Below, in pieces: positions 24,666 through 35,303 of a DNA stretch of 64,000 bases (its first letter is position 1; each line of letters starts with the position of its first letter). Where the stretch lies: the NCBI GenBank assembly GCA_963969595.1, contig OZ018410.1, forward strand, positions 31,376,913 through 31,440,912. Reading direction: 5' to 3'. The DNA comes from Neckera pumila. Taxonomy: Eukaryota; Streptophyta; Bryopsida; Hypnales; Neckeraceae. The notes under the pieces were generated by a model, which was not told the origin of the DNA, searched no databases, and saw nothing but the letters and a program-made list of their open reading frames with translations. Both the position numbers and the translations under genes were made by a program.

Positions 24666-27600
24666 ATGTGGACTCAGAAAGCATGTCCTTGCTGGTCCAG
24701 TCGAGGCGGGGAATTGGTGGTGGGACGGGGAAATGGGGGCCAGCAGCCACAATGCAAGGACTTTCGGCGGATAGAGCTGCAACTGCAACTGCGGCAGAAG
24801 AAGCAGAAGCAGCTGCAGCGGCTCACCATGGTGGCGAAAGTTGCAGTGGGCGATGGTGGCAGGCAGGCGAGGCTGTTCACAGAAGGCGGCGAGACGACGA
24901 CGACAAAGAAGAACCACCACCACAACAACATGGGGTGCTTGGAATTCGCACCTGGGAGGTTGGACAATGCGGAGCGAAAGGTCACGGGCGTGGGCACGCA
25001 GAAAGGGCGCGTGGTGGTAATTGCAGGGCCGACGGCCGTCGGTAAGTCGAGAATCGCGATAGCCTTGGCCAAGCAGCTCAGGGGCGAGATCATCAGTGCC
25101 GATTCCATACAGGTCCCTAGCCTGCTGGTCCTCTTATTTTCGATCTTTCTGTTGCGTCCCATAGTAATTCTTGCTTTCTCAATGCCTCAGAACAGGGTTT
25201 CCTGCTGATCAGTCAGTTCTTTAAATATAACTCGCAACCTTTGCCACTCTCGACTTGGAGTCCACTTCCTACTTCCTCTGTTTGCGCGTCGTCCATTTCT
25301 GATCACACGCCCCCAATTTCGAGCTCACGGCTGCTCGCGCAATCACACAATGTCGATGTCGAAGCTAGGTCGTCCGCCACTCTGTGTTTGCGAGTTTGAC
25401 GTCCTTTTCAAGAATGTCACGACAACCACTCTGTTGGACGCGCGCTTTCGTGATCTCGAACGAATGGGTGTTTCACAATTCCTTTTCTGTTGTCTTGGAT
25501 CACCATCCACCCGAGTACACCAGCAACTGAATCGACCTGCTTGGTAGAAGCAACTCGTTCTTTCCCGCCGAAGAGAATCTCCTGACTGGAACTCTATTTT
25601 GACCGCCACTGTAGAAGGTCGAGGGATTGCAGGCTTTGGGTGAGGCCCCTGAAGTGAACAATTTTTGAATTGCAGGTGTATCAAGGCATGGACGTCGGAA
25701 GTGCCAAAACGCCGGACAATGAGCGAGAGGTGGGTTCGCGAGCGGTTTCTTTTTCGTGCTGTACCTTTGTTGCGCTTCCCCTGTTTGAATTCTTGTCAAG
25801 GCTAATGGGAAGATTGACCGTCCGAAGTTCGATTGCGTTCAAATCTTCGCTTGGCCTATTTTGAAATTCTTGTTATCACCGTGTGCAGGGCGTTCCGCAT
25901 CACCTCCTTGACATGGTTTATCCTACAGAAGGTTAGTGACCGACGCCTGCCAGTTATAACTTACAAATTTCTTTAAGCCTGTAGAAATTTGTCCAAATTG
26001 TAAGCGCATTCTTTAAGCTTGTAGAAATTGGAAGTGCATTCTTTAAGCTTGTGGAAAGACCGTTGTACAAATTTCCTCAAGAATCTTGTAGTTCCGTTGC
26101 TTCGATCGCTTACCAACTCTGATTTCTTATGGGCAGACTACTCAGCGAGCCGATTTTTCAAGGACGCCCGAGCGGCGACGGAGCTGGTGCTAGCGCGCAA
26201 GCGCGTGCCCATCGTCGTGGGAGGCACATGCACTTACCTGCGCTGGTACGGACACCATCGCCTACCAGCTCAAGCATTCACCGGTGCGAGGGCCCGGAAG
26301 CATTCCTTCAGGAATTTGTGGACAATTGCGTTTGGGGAGCTTCAATGGTTTGCCACATTTTCCTAACGAACTGATCGACCCATTTTCAGGTACATGAACG
26401 GAAAAGCTGGAGCGCCCAAAGCTACTCCTGAAGTGAGCGCCGCCATCGACAACGAGATTCGGCGCTTGGCCAGTCTCCCCGACGGCTGGGACACTGCTGT
26501 GCACAAGCTCGCGCAAGCGGGGGATCCTACAACAGCGAACAACTTGTCTCCCAACGATTGGTATCACCTTCATCGAGCTCTCGAAGTCATCACGGTTTGT
26601 CACAACACAAAACGCCTTCTCTCACAATTCCTTGTATTCACACACCAAGTACATGCCCCCAAAAGACCAAGTGGAGTTTCATGTTATTCTTGCCAGTTTT
26701 GAGTTCGTAAGTTGGGGACTTTTCCGATTTTGTATATTTTTCTGCAGCACATGCACAACGTTCCCCGAATTCTGTTAATATCACAATATTGTCAATCAAA
26801 TTGGTCATTTTATTACCTTGAATTCTTGGTCTTTTCAAGGAGGTTAAGTTGATTAGTACTACCCTGGTCTGAGAAATGGTCGTCTGGTTGATCTAGTTAA
26901 GGCGGTTAAAAGTGAGACGGGAAGTTGACACACGGCTGAGTTCAGAGTGGTGCTGCTGGTGCAGGTTTCTGGTCAGCCTCGGGGAGCGTTTCCCAAGCCC
27001 TTCAACTACACGCTAGATCACATGGACGGGTCCGAGTGGGACTACGACTATGATTTTCAGTGCTACTTTTTGTACCAGCACCGGGCAGAACTGTATCATT
27101 GGATAGACTACCGTTGCGAACAGATGCTTGCAGGTACGGCGATGCAGTTGATTGTACGTTGCAGTTTCTGCCAGCATATTCTGCAGGCCTGGGCCATGTG
27201 GCTACCATTTTTTCATCAGAATGCCGATTATTTGGTGTGAAAAATGATAGAATTTGAAATGTTTGCAGATCTACGAAAGGGTTTGCTGGTAGAGGCATCT
27301 TGGCTCCTAGACCTCGGATTAAAGCCTGATACCAGTTCCGCATCTCGTGGAATCGGCTACCAGGAAGTAAGTCGCAGGCGATACTACTGTTAATTCGTTG
27401 TGGTCATGGTGATTCGTCATATGTTCAGATGTATCCTGTTGTGTAGATGGTGGGCATGTTTCTTCCTCATTGTTGGAATGTGACTTGACAGCAGCGATCC
27501 ATGAAGGGTAAATTAACGATACTCACAAGTGGTGGATATTGTATATCAGGCAATGGAGTTTCTGGTGGAATGTCGAGAGGCTGGGGGGAATACAACCGAG

Positions 27601-28508
27601 GAGAAGTTCTTTGCTTTTCTGTCAGATTTTCAACACATTTCAAGGTGCGATCTTAGATCGGTTGGCACATCCTGGATTACGTTTTCCTTGTCTATGTACT
27701 CCACTTTCGCAATCGTAAATTAATGTCCTGTTTTCGCTTTAGCAGAAGCCTGGTGAAAAAACAACTCGCATGGTTTCGGAGCGAACAACATGACGATGTA
27801 AAGCAATTCCACTGGATTGACGCTTCTCAGCCTACGGTAAGTTTGAAACCTCGGACTTGGCGCAGTGCATCGTGAACCACACGTCCCTAGTTTCCAGACT
27901 TGTTAATCTGCAGTCACAATCAGCCAGCCAGTCTTCCTTGCTGCTTTATAATTGAAGACTTGTCGATATGGAAGGTCACGATGCTCGAGTGCGCTCACAA
28001 CCATCATGATGTCTGTCGAGTACTGTGTAAAGTTCAAAACGAGTACTGTGCAAAGCTCAGATCCGTTACTGGGTAAAGGTCAGGTCGAGTACTGTGGAAA
28101 GTTCAGATCAAGTACTTCGTAAAGTTCAGAACATATTTCAAGCCTCTGTTCCGCGTATTAATGTGCAGGATAAGATTTTGGAAGCTCTGAGGAAAGAATA
28201 TTGGCGTCGCCCAGATTACCCCTCTGAATTGAGCGGAAGCGATGCTCGCAAATGCGCCAGCTACAAAGAGGGCAAGATACTGAAATACTACGAGGTTAAA
28301 AATAGGTACAAATATTTGCCAAACTTGTAACTCGTGAAGCAGTTGCTATTTAAGTGAATTTTTGGTTTCAAACTGTAAAAAGGACAGTTTCCTAACAAGG
28401 CTTGTGTCATGCAGGATTTTCACGAACTCAGCAGCGGTCGCTCCCGTTTTGAAATGGGTGAAGCGGACTCAAGGAGATCGGAGATTTCGATGGAATGTCA
28501 TTAGATGA
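24666..28508 (+). CDS. IPT9: tRNA dimethylallyltransferase, IPT9-like, 11 exons
   Basis: Enzymes of this family transfer a dimethylallyl group to N6 of A37 in tRNAs reading U-starting codons; in plants this tRNA route is a source of cis-zeatin. Exons: 24666-25112, 25676-25729, 25889-25931, 26137-26245, 26390-26594, 26965-27133, 27269-27366, 27550-27644, 27746-27836, 28169-28305 and 28415-28508. Every intron is GT-AG and the phases agree, giving 513 residues. Motifs in order: P-loop GPTAVGKS (121-128), DSIQVYQGMDVGSAKT (146-161), GVPHHLLDMV (168-177), the conserved GGT site (210-212), NDWYHLHRALEVI, GIGYQEAMEFL and QLAWFRSEQ. There is no C-terminal zinc finger, so IPT9-type rather than IPT2-type. 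The second ATG at 24828 has a better context (CACCATGG) and gives 459 residues, near the usual length of about 470; it may be the true start. The site normally GGTGLY reads GGTCTY here. The first exon's Lys/Gln-rich head is not conserved. Confidence 0.9.
25970..26057 (+). repeat. Tandem repeat in IPT9 intron 3
   Basis: About 2.5 imperfect units contain GCATTCTTTAAGCTTGTAGA. The repeat is intronic and ends about 80 bases before the exon 4 acceptor. Confidence 0.65.
28017..28131 (+). repeat. 23-bp tandem repeat in IPT9 intron 9
   Basis: Five imperfect units follow the pattern CGAGTACTGTGNAAAGTTCA. They end about 38 bases before the exon 10 acceptor, so they may overlap the branch-point region. 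Confidence 0.75.
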
Positions 28509-28935
28509 TGATTAGCCGAAACTACTGGGGACGAAACCCATATTGAATCCTGGTCACTATTTTCCCGTAACAGGCCTCTGTAACATTATGGTGAGGTAGT
28601 ATCAACAAGGATGTAATTAGGGAATGCAATTTTGGTAGGCGATACTTTTTGTTCCCCTCATTCTTTAAGAACAATCTGTCCCGCAATCTGTACATGCTGA
28701 ATTTTCATTTAATCCACAAATTTGCGAAAATGAGTAAAATTCTCTTTCTCATTTGTGTATTTGCCAAATTTCTGTCTCCTTGTCATTTGTCCCCAATTTA
28801 TTGGAATCTCCGCTTGTGACTTGAAATCTGTTGTATGATCCCTGCTTCTTATGCAACTTTTATATTTGGCTCGGATTCCAGCCTTACAAGATACACGAGC
28901 TAACGCTGTGTGAATGCAGTTCAAGTGGCTGAATT
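28509..28935 (+). other. Probable 3' UTR and downstream flank of the IPT9-like gene
   Basis: Non-coding sequence follows the TGA. No canonical AATAAA is present; plant poly(A) signals are loose, so the end of the transcript cannot be fixed from sequence. Confidence 0.4.
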
Positions 28936-29214
28936 ATTTATTGTAAAGCCTGAGAGCTATGTATCAAAACCAAGCGCCAAAGGACTTCAGATAGAGGTAA
29001 AATACATGAGGATCATACACAGCAGATTTGTACATTGTAGAGAGTGATAGGGTAGTAGCTGTGCTGAGGTTGATTGACAAAATTTTGAAGAGGGTGATAG
29101 ACAGCAAGCTTTGTATTCTGTGTATTGGGTATTAAGGAGATGGAGATAGACAAGAAGGTTTGTACTGTGTAAAAGATGATCCACAAAAAGTTCTGTACTT
29201 CATCGAGGTAGATA

Positions 29215-29468
29215 CTACCTCTGTCCCACTAAAAAGCTCTTAATTTTACCTCCTGTTTTTTTTTTTGTAGTTTTGAGTATGCATATTAGAAGCTTACTTG
29301 GGTCCAATTTTTATTTTGGTGGCATTGAACAGATACAATGTTCTTCATGGATTGTGGTGATATAAAATTTAGACCATTCTGATATATACATATTACAATA
29401 TGGTCAATGAAATTAGTATAAGAAAAACATGAGATAAAATAAGGAGTGTTTTAGTGGGACAGAGGTAG
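29215..29468. mobile_element. Stowaway-type MITE (254 bp)
   Basis: There are perfect 20-bp inverted ends (CTACCTCTGTCCCACTAAAA) with TA on both sides (29213-29214 and 29469-29470). The end sequence and TA duplication match plant Stowaway (Tc1/mariner) elements. It lies about 0.7 kb downstream of the IPT9-like gene. Confidence 0.9.
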
Positions 29469-29504
29469 TAATAAGGGTTGAGGTGATGAAAAATTTACAC
29501 ACTG

Positions 29505-30253
29505 ACAGCTAAAGGACCAAGCTGTTTTTTTTTTGGCAACATAGCAATTCTGGGCAGTCTACTAAGGATGGAGTTTTCACTTTTTTTCTTTGAAAATTTT
29601 ACACAACATGTGTCCAAGGAGTATTTTTAAGGCCCAACAATTTTTGTAACTTTTGACTATATAGTTAAAAACTTATTGCATAATATGTGATTTTCTTTGA
29701 ACTTTGGGCAGCCTGAGCAGCTCAAAAAATTTCTTTAAAAATGACTTTTAAAAATAAAATAAAATTTGAACTTGGTTCTTTAGATTTATATACACATAGA
29801 AAACTTTGAATCATTCAATTTCAATCTTTGAGTCAAAAGTTATAAGGAATTTTGGTTTGTGGGTAGTTATGGTTTTCAAAGACTCCAAACCTACCCTCAA
29901 ATTTAAAATCCTCATAACTTTTGACTCATAGATTGAAATTGAATGATTCAAAGTTTTCCATGTATATATAAATCTAAAGAACCAAGTTCAAATTTTTATT
30001 TTTAAAAAAAGTCATTTCTTAAAGAAATTTTTTGAGCTGCCTGGGTTGCCCAAAGTTCAAAGAAAATCACATATCATGCAATAACTTTTTAATTGTATAG
30101 TCAAAAGTTACAAAAATTGTTGGGCCTTAAAGCTACTCCTCGGGCACATTCTGTGTAAAATTTTCAAAGAAAAAAAGTAAAAACTCCATCCGTAGTGGGT
30201 TGCCCAAAATCGCTATGTTGCCAAATAACGCAGCTTGGTCCTTTAGGGGTTAA
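29505..30253. mobile_element. P3-type TTAA element made of two inverted left halves (745-bp palindrome)
   Basis: The left half (CTAAAGGACCAAGCTG from 29509) reappears as its reverse complement in the right half, ending GCTTGGTCCTTTAGGGG and TTAA (30250-30253). The centre is near 29880. Divergence between the arms is roughly 10% with small indels. Both arms match the end of P3 that carries the GGGCCTTAAAGCTA segment at 53520-53697; the other P3 end is absent. It is non-coding. Transcripts would form a long hairpin. Confidence 0.85.
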
Positions 30254-30495
30254 ATCATCATTTATAAACAATACATATCATGTATTTTATAGTGCACCGA
30301 CATTCAAAAAGACTTTCAGCAATGGATTTAAGTCAAGTGGCTACATCAATGGATAGTTGACAATAAGTAGGGTGTGGTTAAAATTTGTGGTGCCTTTGAT
30401 TGTTCGAGCCCTAAGATCCACTCCTTGATCATCTAATCTATCATTAATTCTTTCCATTATCAATAAGAAATTTACAAACCTTTTTATTGCTTGTA
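30254..30495. other. Spacer, nothing seen
   Basis: Unique-looking AT-rich sequence without a gene. Confidence 0.4.
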
Positions 30496-30665
30496 ACCTT
30501 TGAAGGTAGAGTTGTTGAGGTGGATTGAGATTGACCTTTGCCGAGCAACCTTTGAGGGTAGAGTTTTTGATACAAGGTAGATTGAGATTGACCTTTGAGG
30601 ATAGAGTTGTTGACAAAAGTGGATTGAGATTGACCTTTGAGGGTAGAGTTGTTGAATGAAATTGG
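30496..30665. repeat. 42-bp tandem repeat, about 4 units
   Basis: Units run ACCTTTGAGGGTAGAGTTGT and end GGATTGAGATTG. The second unit carries a 15-bp insertion. The opposite-strand open frames across it are created by the repeat. Confidence 0.8.
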
Positions 30666-31186
30666 CATGGGATTGAGGTTTTCAACTAGGATCAAGTGTT
30701 TTCAACCAAACTTGATTTTATATAAAGGGTGGGTTGAATTTTTCATATCAACCAAACTCAAGGCTACTTTAGAGATAGGTCGAGTTCCCATATATGGATT
30801 TTTTGAATTGTAGGATACCATTGAATGAATCCATGCAATATTCGCATCCAACACTAATGAAAAAGAGGGTCTTTCAACACCAAAATCCAACAAGAGAGCT
30901 TAGATATTAGCTTGGCGAACAAAACTCTCCTAGTAGAGCTTAAGGTAGACGCACCCAAAAAGCATCCCTTGATTCAATGATGTCCCTTTCTAGGAAGGGT
31001 AGTCATTTAGAACCTAAATGTAGACAAACCATACATAACTTATTGTTTGTTGACCAAAATAATAAGCCATGTACACTTTACATTTCAGAATTACTCCTCT
31101 TCCTAAAAAGGGACGCCATTGGATCAAAGGATGCTTTTGGGTGCCTCTACTGACTAATTGTTTGAACCCTAAGAGCATTCCTATCA
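30666..31186. other. Spacer, nothing seen
   Basis: About 520 bases of AT-rich sequence. It contains a GGGACGCCATTGGATCAAAGG stretch (first 20 bases given as GGGACGCCATTGGATCAAAG) near 31110 that is roughly the complement of sequence at 30970-30995. No gene is seen. Confidence 0.35.
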
Positions 31187-32250
31187 ATGCCCGCTCAATT
31201 TGAGATGCCCGCTCAACTAGAGTAGATTGAGCAGGCCTTGCCGCGGTGAAGGTTGAGGGGTGGGTAGCGGAGCCCCAACGTCACTCACTCTGGTGTCCCT
31301 CGCAACAAGATGACTCCACCTCCACGATTTTTCGGCAGGCCACGTGCCATCTTATAATTCTTCTAACCCTTGCTACGACCTCAGCTACGACCCGAACAAT
31401 CTCACGAAGTGTTGCTCGAACAAAAGTATGACTACTGGATTCTCCGAAATTTGTGGTCGCGCGTTGTTGTAGTGACTCACTACTGTTGAGTGGCTGCTTG
31501 GATTTTTCGTGTGGCCGCTTCGGAAGGAGCTGCTGAAGAGTCACAGTGAGGGAAAAAAACGAGCAAGGGCCCGCAGGGAGACATTGCGGCTGCACGCAGC
31601 GTGCCACGGTGGGAATGCTCTCACCCCATGTGCCCCTCTCCCCCAGTTCGTCAAGTGGCCCTCGCCTTTTCCAATAAAAAGGCTCCCTTTCCTCTCTCTC
31701 TCCCCCAGTGCCACTGGTCCGTGTGCAATCCCGATAACCCCCAGCCAAAGGAGGGTGGCGCCCTCCACTGAACTCCCACATTTCTGGGTGCCGTTGATGG
31801 TTTCTGCACCAAAGCTGCTGCCGTGTCTGAAGCCCAGTAATTCAGCTTGAATCAGCTGGGCTGGTTGGAGCCTCCGAGCTGACACAGGACAGGCAGAATA
31901 TCAAGCCTGCCTTTGTCAGAGTGGATGTTGAAGTTTCCAATGATTTTCTGAAGCATCCAGAAGCTGAAGCTTGCAGCAGCCACTGCGTCTTCCTGCAGGC
32001 AGCGCTTCACTTCCAGTCAGTACAAAACTTAAGTTAAACGTACTGGACAGTGGACAGTGTCTCTGAACGGAAATACGGTATGTGATGAGGATAGAATACC
32101 TTACCGCATTTTGATTTTGGAGTTTCGTGCAGATAGCTAATCATGGGTTGCTGAGGTCTCTAGGAGTCTCTGGGAGTCTGTGGATGTTGGAGTACCGAGG
32201 CCGGCTTTTGTTGACGGCCACCATCAGGGGAGGCAACCCATTTCCGATCA
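31187..32250. other. GC-richer low-copy island, possible gene remnant
   Basis: Base composition changes sharply from the AT-rich flanks. Both strands have open frames of 110-166 codons in 31280-31890, none recognisable. On the plus strand a frame near 31900-32030 reads PAFVRVDVEVSNDFLKHPEA, which looks protein-like, but it has no clear start or continuation. This may be an exon fragment, a promoter of an unseen gene or a transposon part. Confidence 0.35.
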
Positions 32251-32633
32251 CTTAAGGAATTACGCATATTTAGAGGGCGGATTTCTTCAGTGGGGAAATT
32301 TTCCTGTGTGCGAAAATAGAGTTCAGAAGGTTTTCATAATTTTTCAGATTTTTATTTCTCAAAACATATTTACTATGAATTTTTTAGTTGAAGATTTTGT
32401 TCCCCCATTTCGGTCATATAGACTTTTCTATTTCCAACCAAGGCCTGGTTGCAAAATCCACCAAAAGTTGGTTGCAATATTAAAAGTCTTGGAGGCAATC
32501 TTAATGTGCCACAACTGCCTCGGGAACCATGCCATAATTAATCACTATTCATCTTCTCCTTCACTGAAAGAAAACAACCTCATAGCTACAGTGGGACGTT
32601 GATCAGGAATGGGTTGCCTCTCCTACATGGAAT
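32251..32633. other. Spacer, nothing firm
   Basis: The open frame 32180-32602 (140 codons) has no recognisable domain and is probably chance. Confidence 0.35.
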
Positions 32634-32690
32634 TGGGAGCCTTTGAAACCCTGTTTCATTTGTTTAAAAAAAAAAACTGAAAAAATAAAA
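32634..32690 (+). mobile_element. LINE/SINE-like 3' tail fragment
   Basis: CCCTGTTTCATTTGTTTAAA followed by an A-rich tail resembles the better-preserved tails at 60640-60730 (+) and 38738-38812 (-). Confidence 0.35.
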
Positions 32691-32817
32691 TAAAAATTGG
32701 GAACCTTATATATGTTAGGAGCCCAGTAGAAACTCTTTGGACACTAATCAATTACACTGAGGGCAATTTGCACTTGTGCAACTTGTAATGGGATAGAGCA
32801 AAACTTTTGACTTAAGA

Positions 32818-33087
32818 CATTAGATGACATTTGAGGCCTCTAAGAGACTGCGAGTTATCCTGCGTTCCCAGACCGCGGGAACGTAGGAAAATTGTTGGCT
32901 AATGTGGCTGAGACTGTGCCATGTCATTTTTTTATTTTTTATTTTTTTATTTTTTTTGCTTGAAATAATATTTGGAAAAAAAATGGAAAAAATAAATTTT
33001 GACAACCTGTACTGGCTATTCACGTTTGGGCCAGGTTTGGGAACGAGCCTAAGATGGCCCTCTAATGCCTTCAAATGGCATCTAATG
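32818..33087. mobile_element. CATTAG-type MITE, copy 2 (270 bp)
   Basis: The left end is CATTAGATGACATTTGAGGC. The right end, read as complement, is CATTAGATGCCATTTGAAGG. The T/A-rich middle is typical of this group, and the GC-rich inner arms contain TTCCCAGACCGCGGGAACG. Confidence 0.6.
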
Positions 33088-33243
33088 GCATCTCCAGTGC
33101 AGAGATAGGAACATACACAATATCCTGATTTTGAAGTGGAGGTAGGCAGACCTCATTCCATTCCAGCAACTTTGAAAAAAATTGTTCCAATGCAAAGTCA
33201 ACTATCCCAACCTCAAATGGACTTTTCCGCACTTTTACATAAG

Positions 33244-34174
33244 CCCTTAAAGGACCAAAGTTCCCTTGGGAACACTTGGGAGTTTGGGCAGGCTTGAGTG
33301 ACCTCAAATTTCAACTTGGTTTTTTTACTTTTTTTGAAGATAAGAAATCAAATTAGCTTTCGAAAAACATAATTATTATTTCAATTGGTGACCTGGAGCA
33401 AAAGTTATACCAGCCTAAGTCTTAAAAGCAGTTGGCCGGGTAGAACCGGCAAATAAAAACATAAAAAATTGAATTTTTTAAGTTTTAATTTTTTTTTTGA
33501 AAGATTATGTTTTTGTTTTGTTTACATTTGAAGCTTTGATTCATTCTATTTGGACTAATAATGAGAAAGTTATGGACGATCTTGTTTTGGGGGCAATCTA
33601 AGCACCTTCTTTCGAAAAGCAACTTATAGAATTCATTTTGAATGCAATTTTCAAATTTCTTCAAAAAAAAATTCCATAGGGTGACGTTTGTTTGCAAGAA
33701 CAATCTCACAGTTGGGATTATAATGTTTAAATTCCATCTTACAGCTATTAGCAATTTAGTGTTTTGTTCAATCTCAGACCTACTTCTACTTAATAATTTT
33801 TTGATGAATGAAAATCAAGTTTTGATATTATGAATTTTTTTTTTCTGACTCTCAACTCAAATGTTCAAAAAAGATTATAAAATTCCTAGTTTGTAGTGCA
33901 AAAAATTTCTATAAGTGGCAGTCAAAGTCATCTGAAATTGCAGGCCCATTTTTTTTTTTTAAACTCCAACTTTAAATGCTAATATCTTCCAATCCATATT
34001 GTCAAACTTCATGAAATTCTTACCACATGATCTAAAACAAAGAGTGAATTACAAGATCATTTGGTTAGACTCTTAAAAAAATGTTTTTTGGGGTTTTTTA
34101 GGTGATCGCAGTAGACATGGCAATTTTACAAAGTGGTCTTTGAGCCAGAAAATACCTTGGTCCTTTCGGGTCTA
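33244..34174 (+). mobile_element. P1-related TTAA element, diverged subfamily
   Basis: It begins CCCTTAAAGGACCAAAGTTC and ends ACCTTGGTCCTTTCGGG. The interior follows the P1 plan: GGAGCAAAAGTTAT, then CATTCTATTTGGACTAATAA before GAGAAAGTTATGGACGATCT, then GCAACTTATAGAATTCATTT. The flanking TTAA has decayed. It is non-coding. Confidence 0.75.
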
Positions 34175-35303
34175 AATAAAGACCTTTTATGCAAAAAAAG
34201 TGGAATTTCTTTTTATTAGCACGCATAACGAGGTTGAAAAGGTTTGATAATGATGACTTTTGCTATAGTGAGCCACCTTGTGGACTCTTCAAGGTAAACT
34301 ATTATATTATGGGCAAAATATGTATTGCAGAATGACTAATGCAACATGATACAACTATCCAAAAAAAGGTGGGAATAAATTCCACCAGTAGACAAGCACT
34401 AAGAAACAACCTTACAATTGAAAAAGTAATATTTGGACTTCATGTGATTTTTTTAAATGTATAGAAGGGTTTTGCCTTGGGCTTCCCATAAAAGCCCATA
34501 AATATGCTTTGCAGTGTCAAAAAATTGCTACTATAGGACTTCTAGCAACCCATGGATGCTCGACTAATTAACACATGTCCAATCCAATCCGTAATGATCT
34601 CAATCTCAAAGGTATATTTCTATTGCCAAAATGAACCAATTTGCATTGCTTTGAGGCTAATTCAATGAATTGATGTTTGTATGTAATTAAGGCATAGATT
34701 TTATCCATTCCAAACACATATTATCTTCATTTTGTGCAATCAACTCCCTAAAGCAAGCTATTTATTCCTTCTTGTGCATTTTTTGTTTTCAAATACAAGC
34801 AACCTAGAATGGGGCTTTTCTAAAATGTTTAGAATGGTAGCTTTAGACTAGAATGGATCCATTTTTGACTATAATGGTGTGTTCTACCCTATTTATTTGG
34901 AGTCCACGTGATAAATGGACAAAACACTTGAAACGGATGAGGTGAAGGTGAAGTGGTCTTGTCAAGTTGCCAAATTTTTTATTAGTTTATGGTTTGAATT
35001 AAAGAAGACTCTTCAAGTAATCAAGGGCAATAAGGTAGAAGGTGGTAAAATGGACAAGGTTCTATAATGGTTCACATGTCTCTACGGCGTTCATTTAGGA
35101 CATAAGTGATGACTACTTGAATGTGTGAAACCGTCTTTATTACAACCCTATCCATCTTACCACCTTCTACTTTAAAGGCCTTATCTAGAAATGAACCATC
35201 TTAGTTATAAGAATATTCCTAGAAAGGCTATAAGTTGTATATTAGACATTTTATATGAATATTTTCTATATCAGTGTATAAAAATAGTTGATTCATTTTT
35301 ATT
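34175..35303. other. AT-rich spacer, nothing seen
   Basis: About 1.1 kb without a gene or clear repeat end. Confidence 0.4.

Noticed and set aside
24674..25162. 162-codon minus-strand frame over IPT9 exon 1
   Set aside because: Shadow of the GC-rich, repeat-like first exon.
30341..30695. Minus-strand frames with STTLPSKVNLNP repeats
   Set aside because: Produced by the 42-bp tandem DNA repeat; no start context or domain.
31281..31885. Minus-strand frames of 166 and 114 codons
   Set aside because: Two overlapping frames in the same GC-rich island with no recognisable motif; kept only as an unexplained island.
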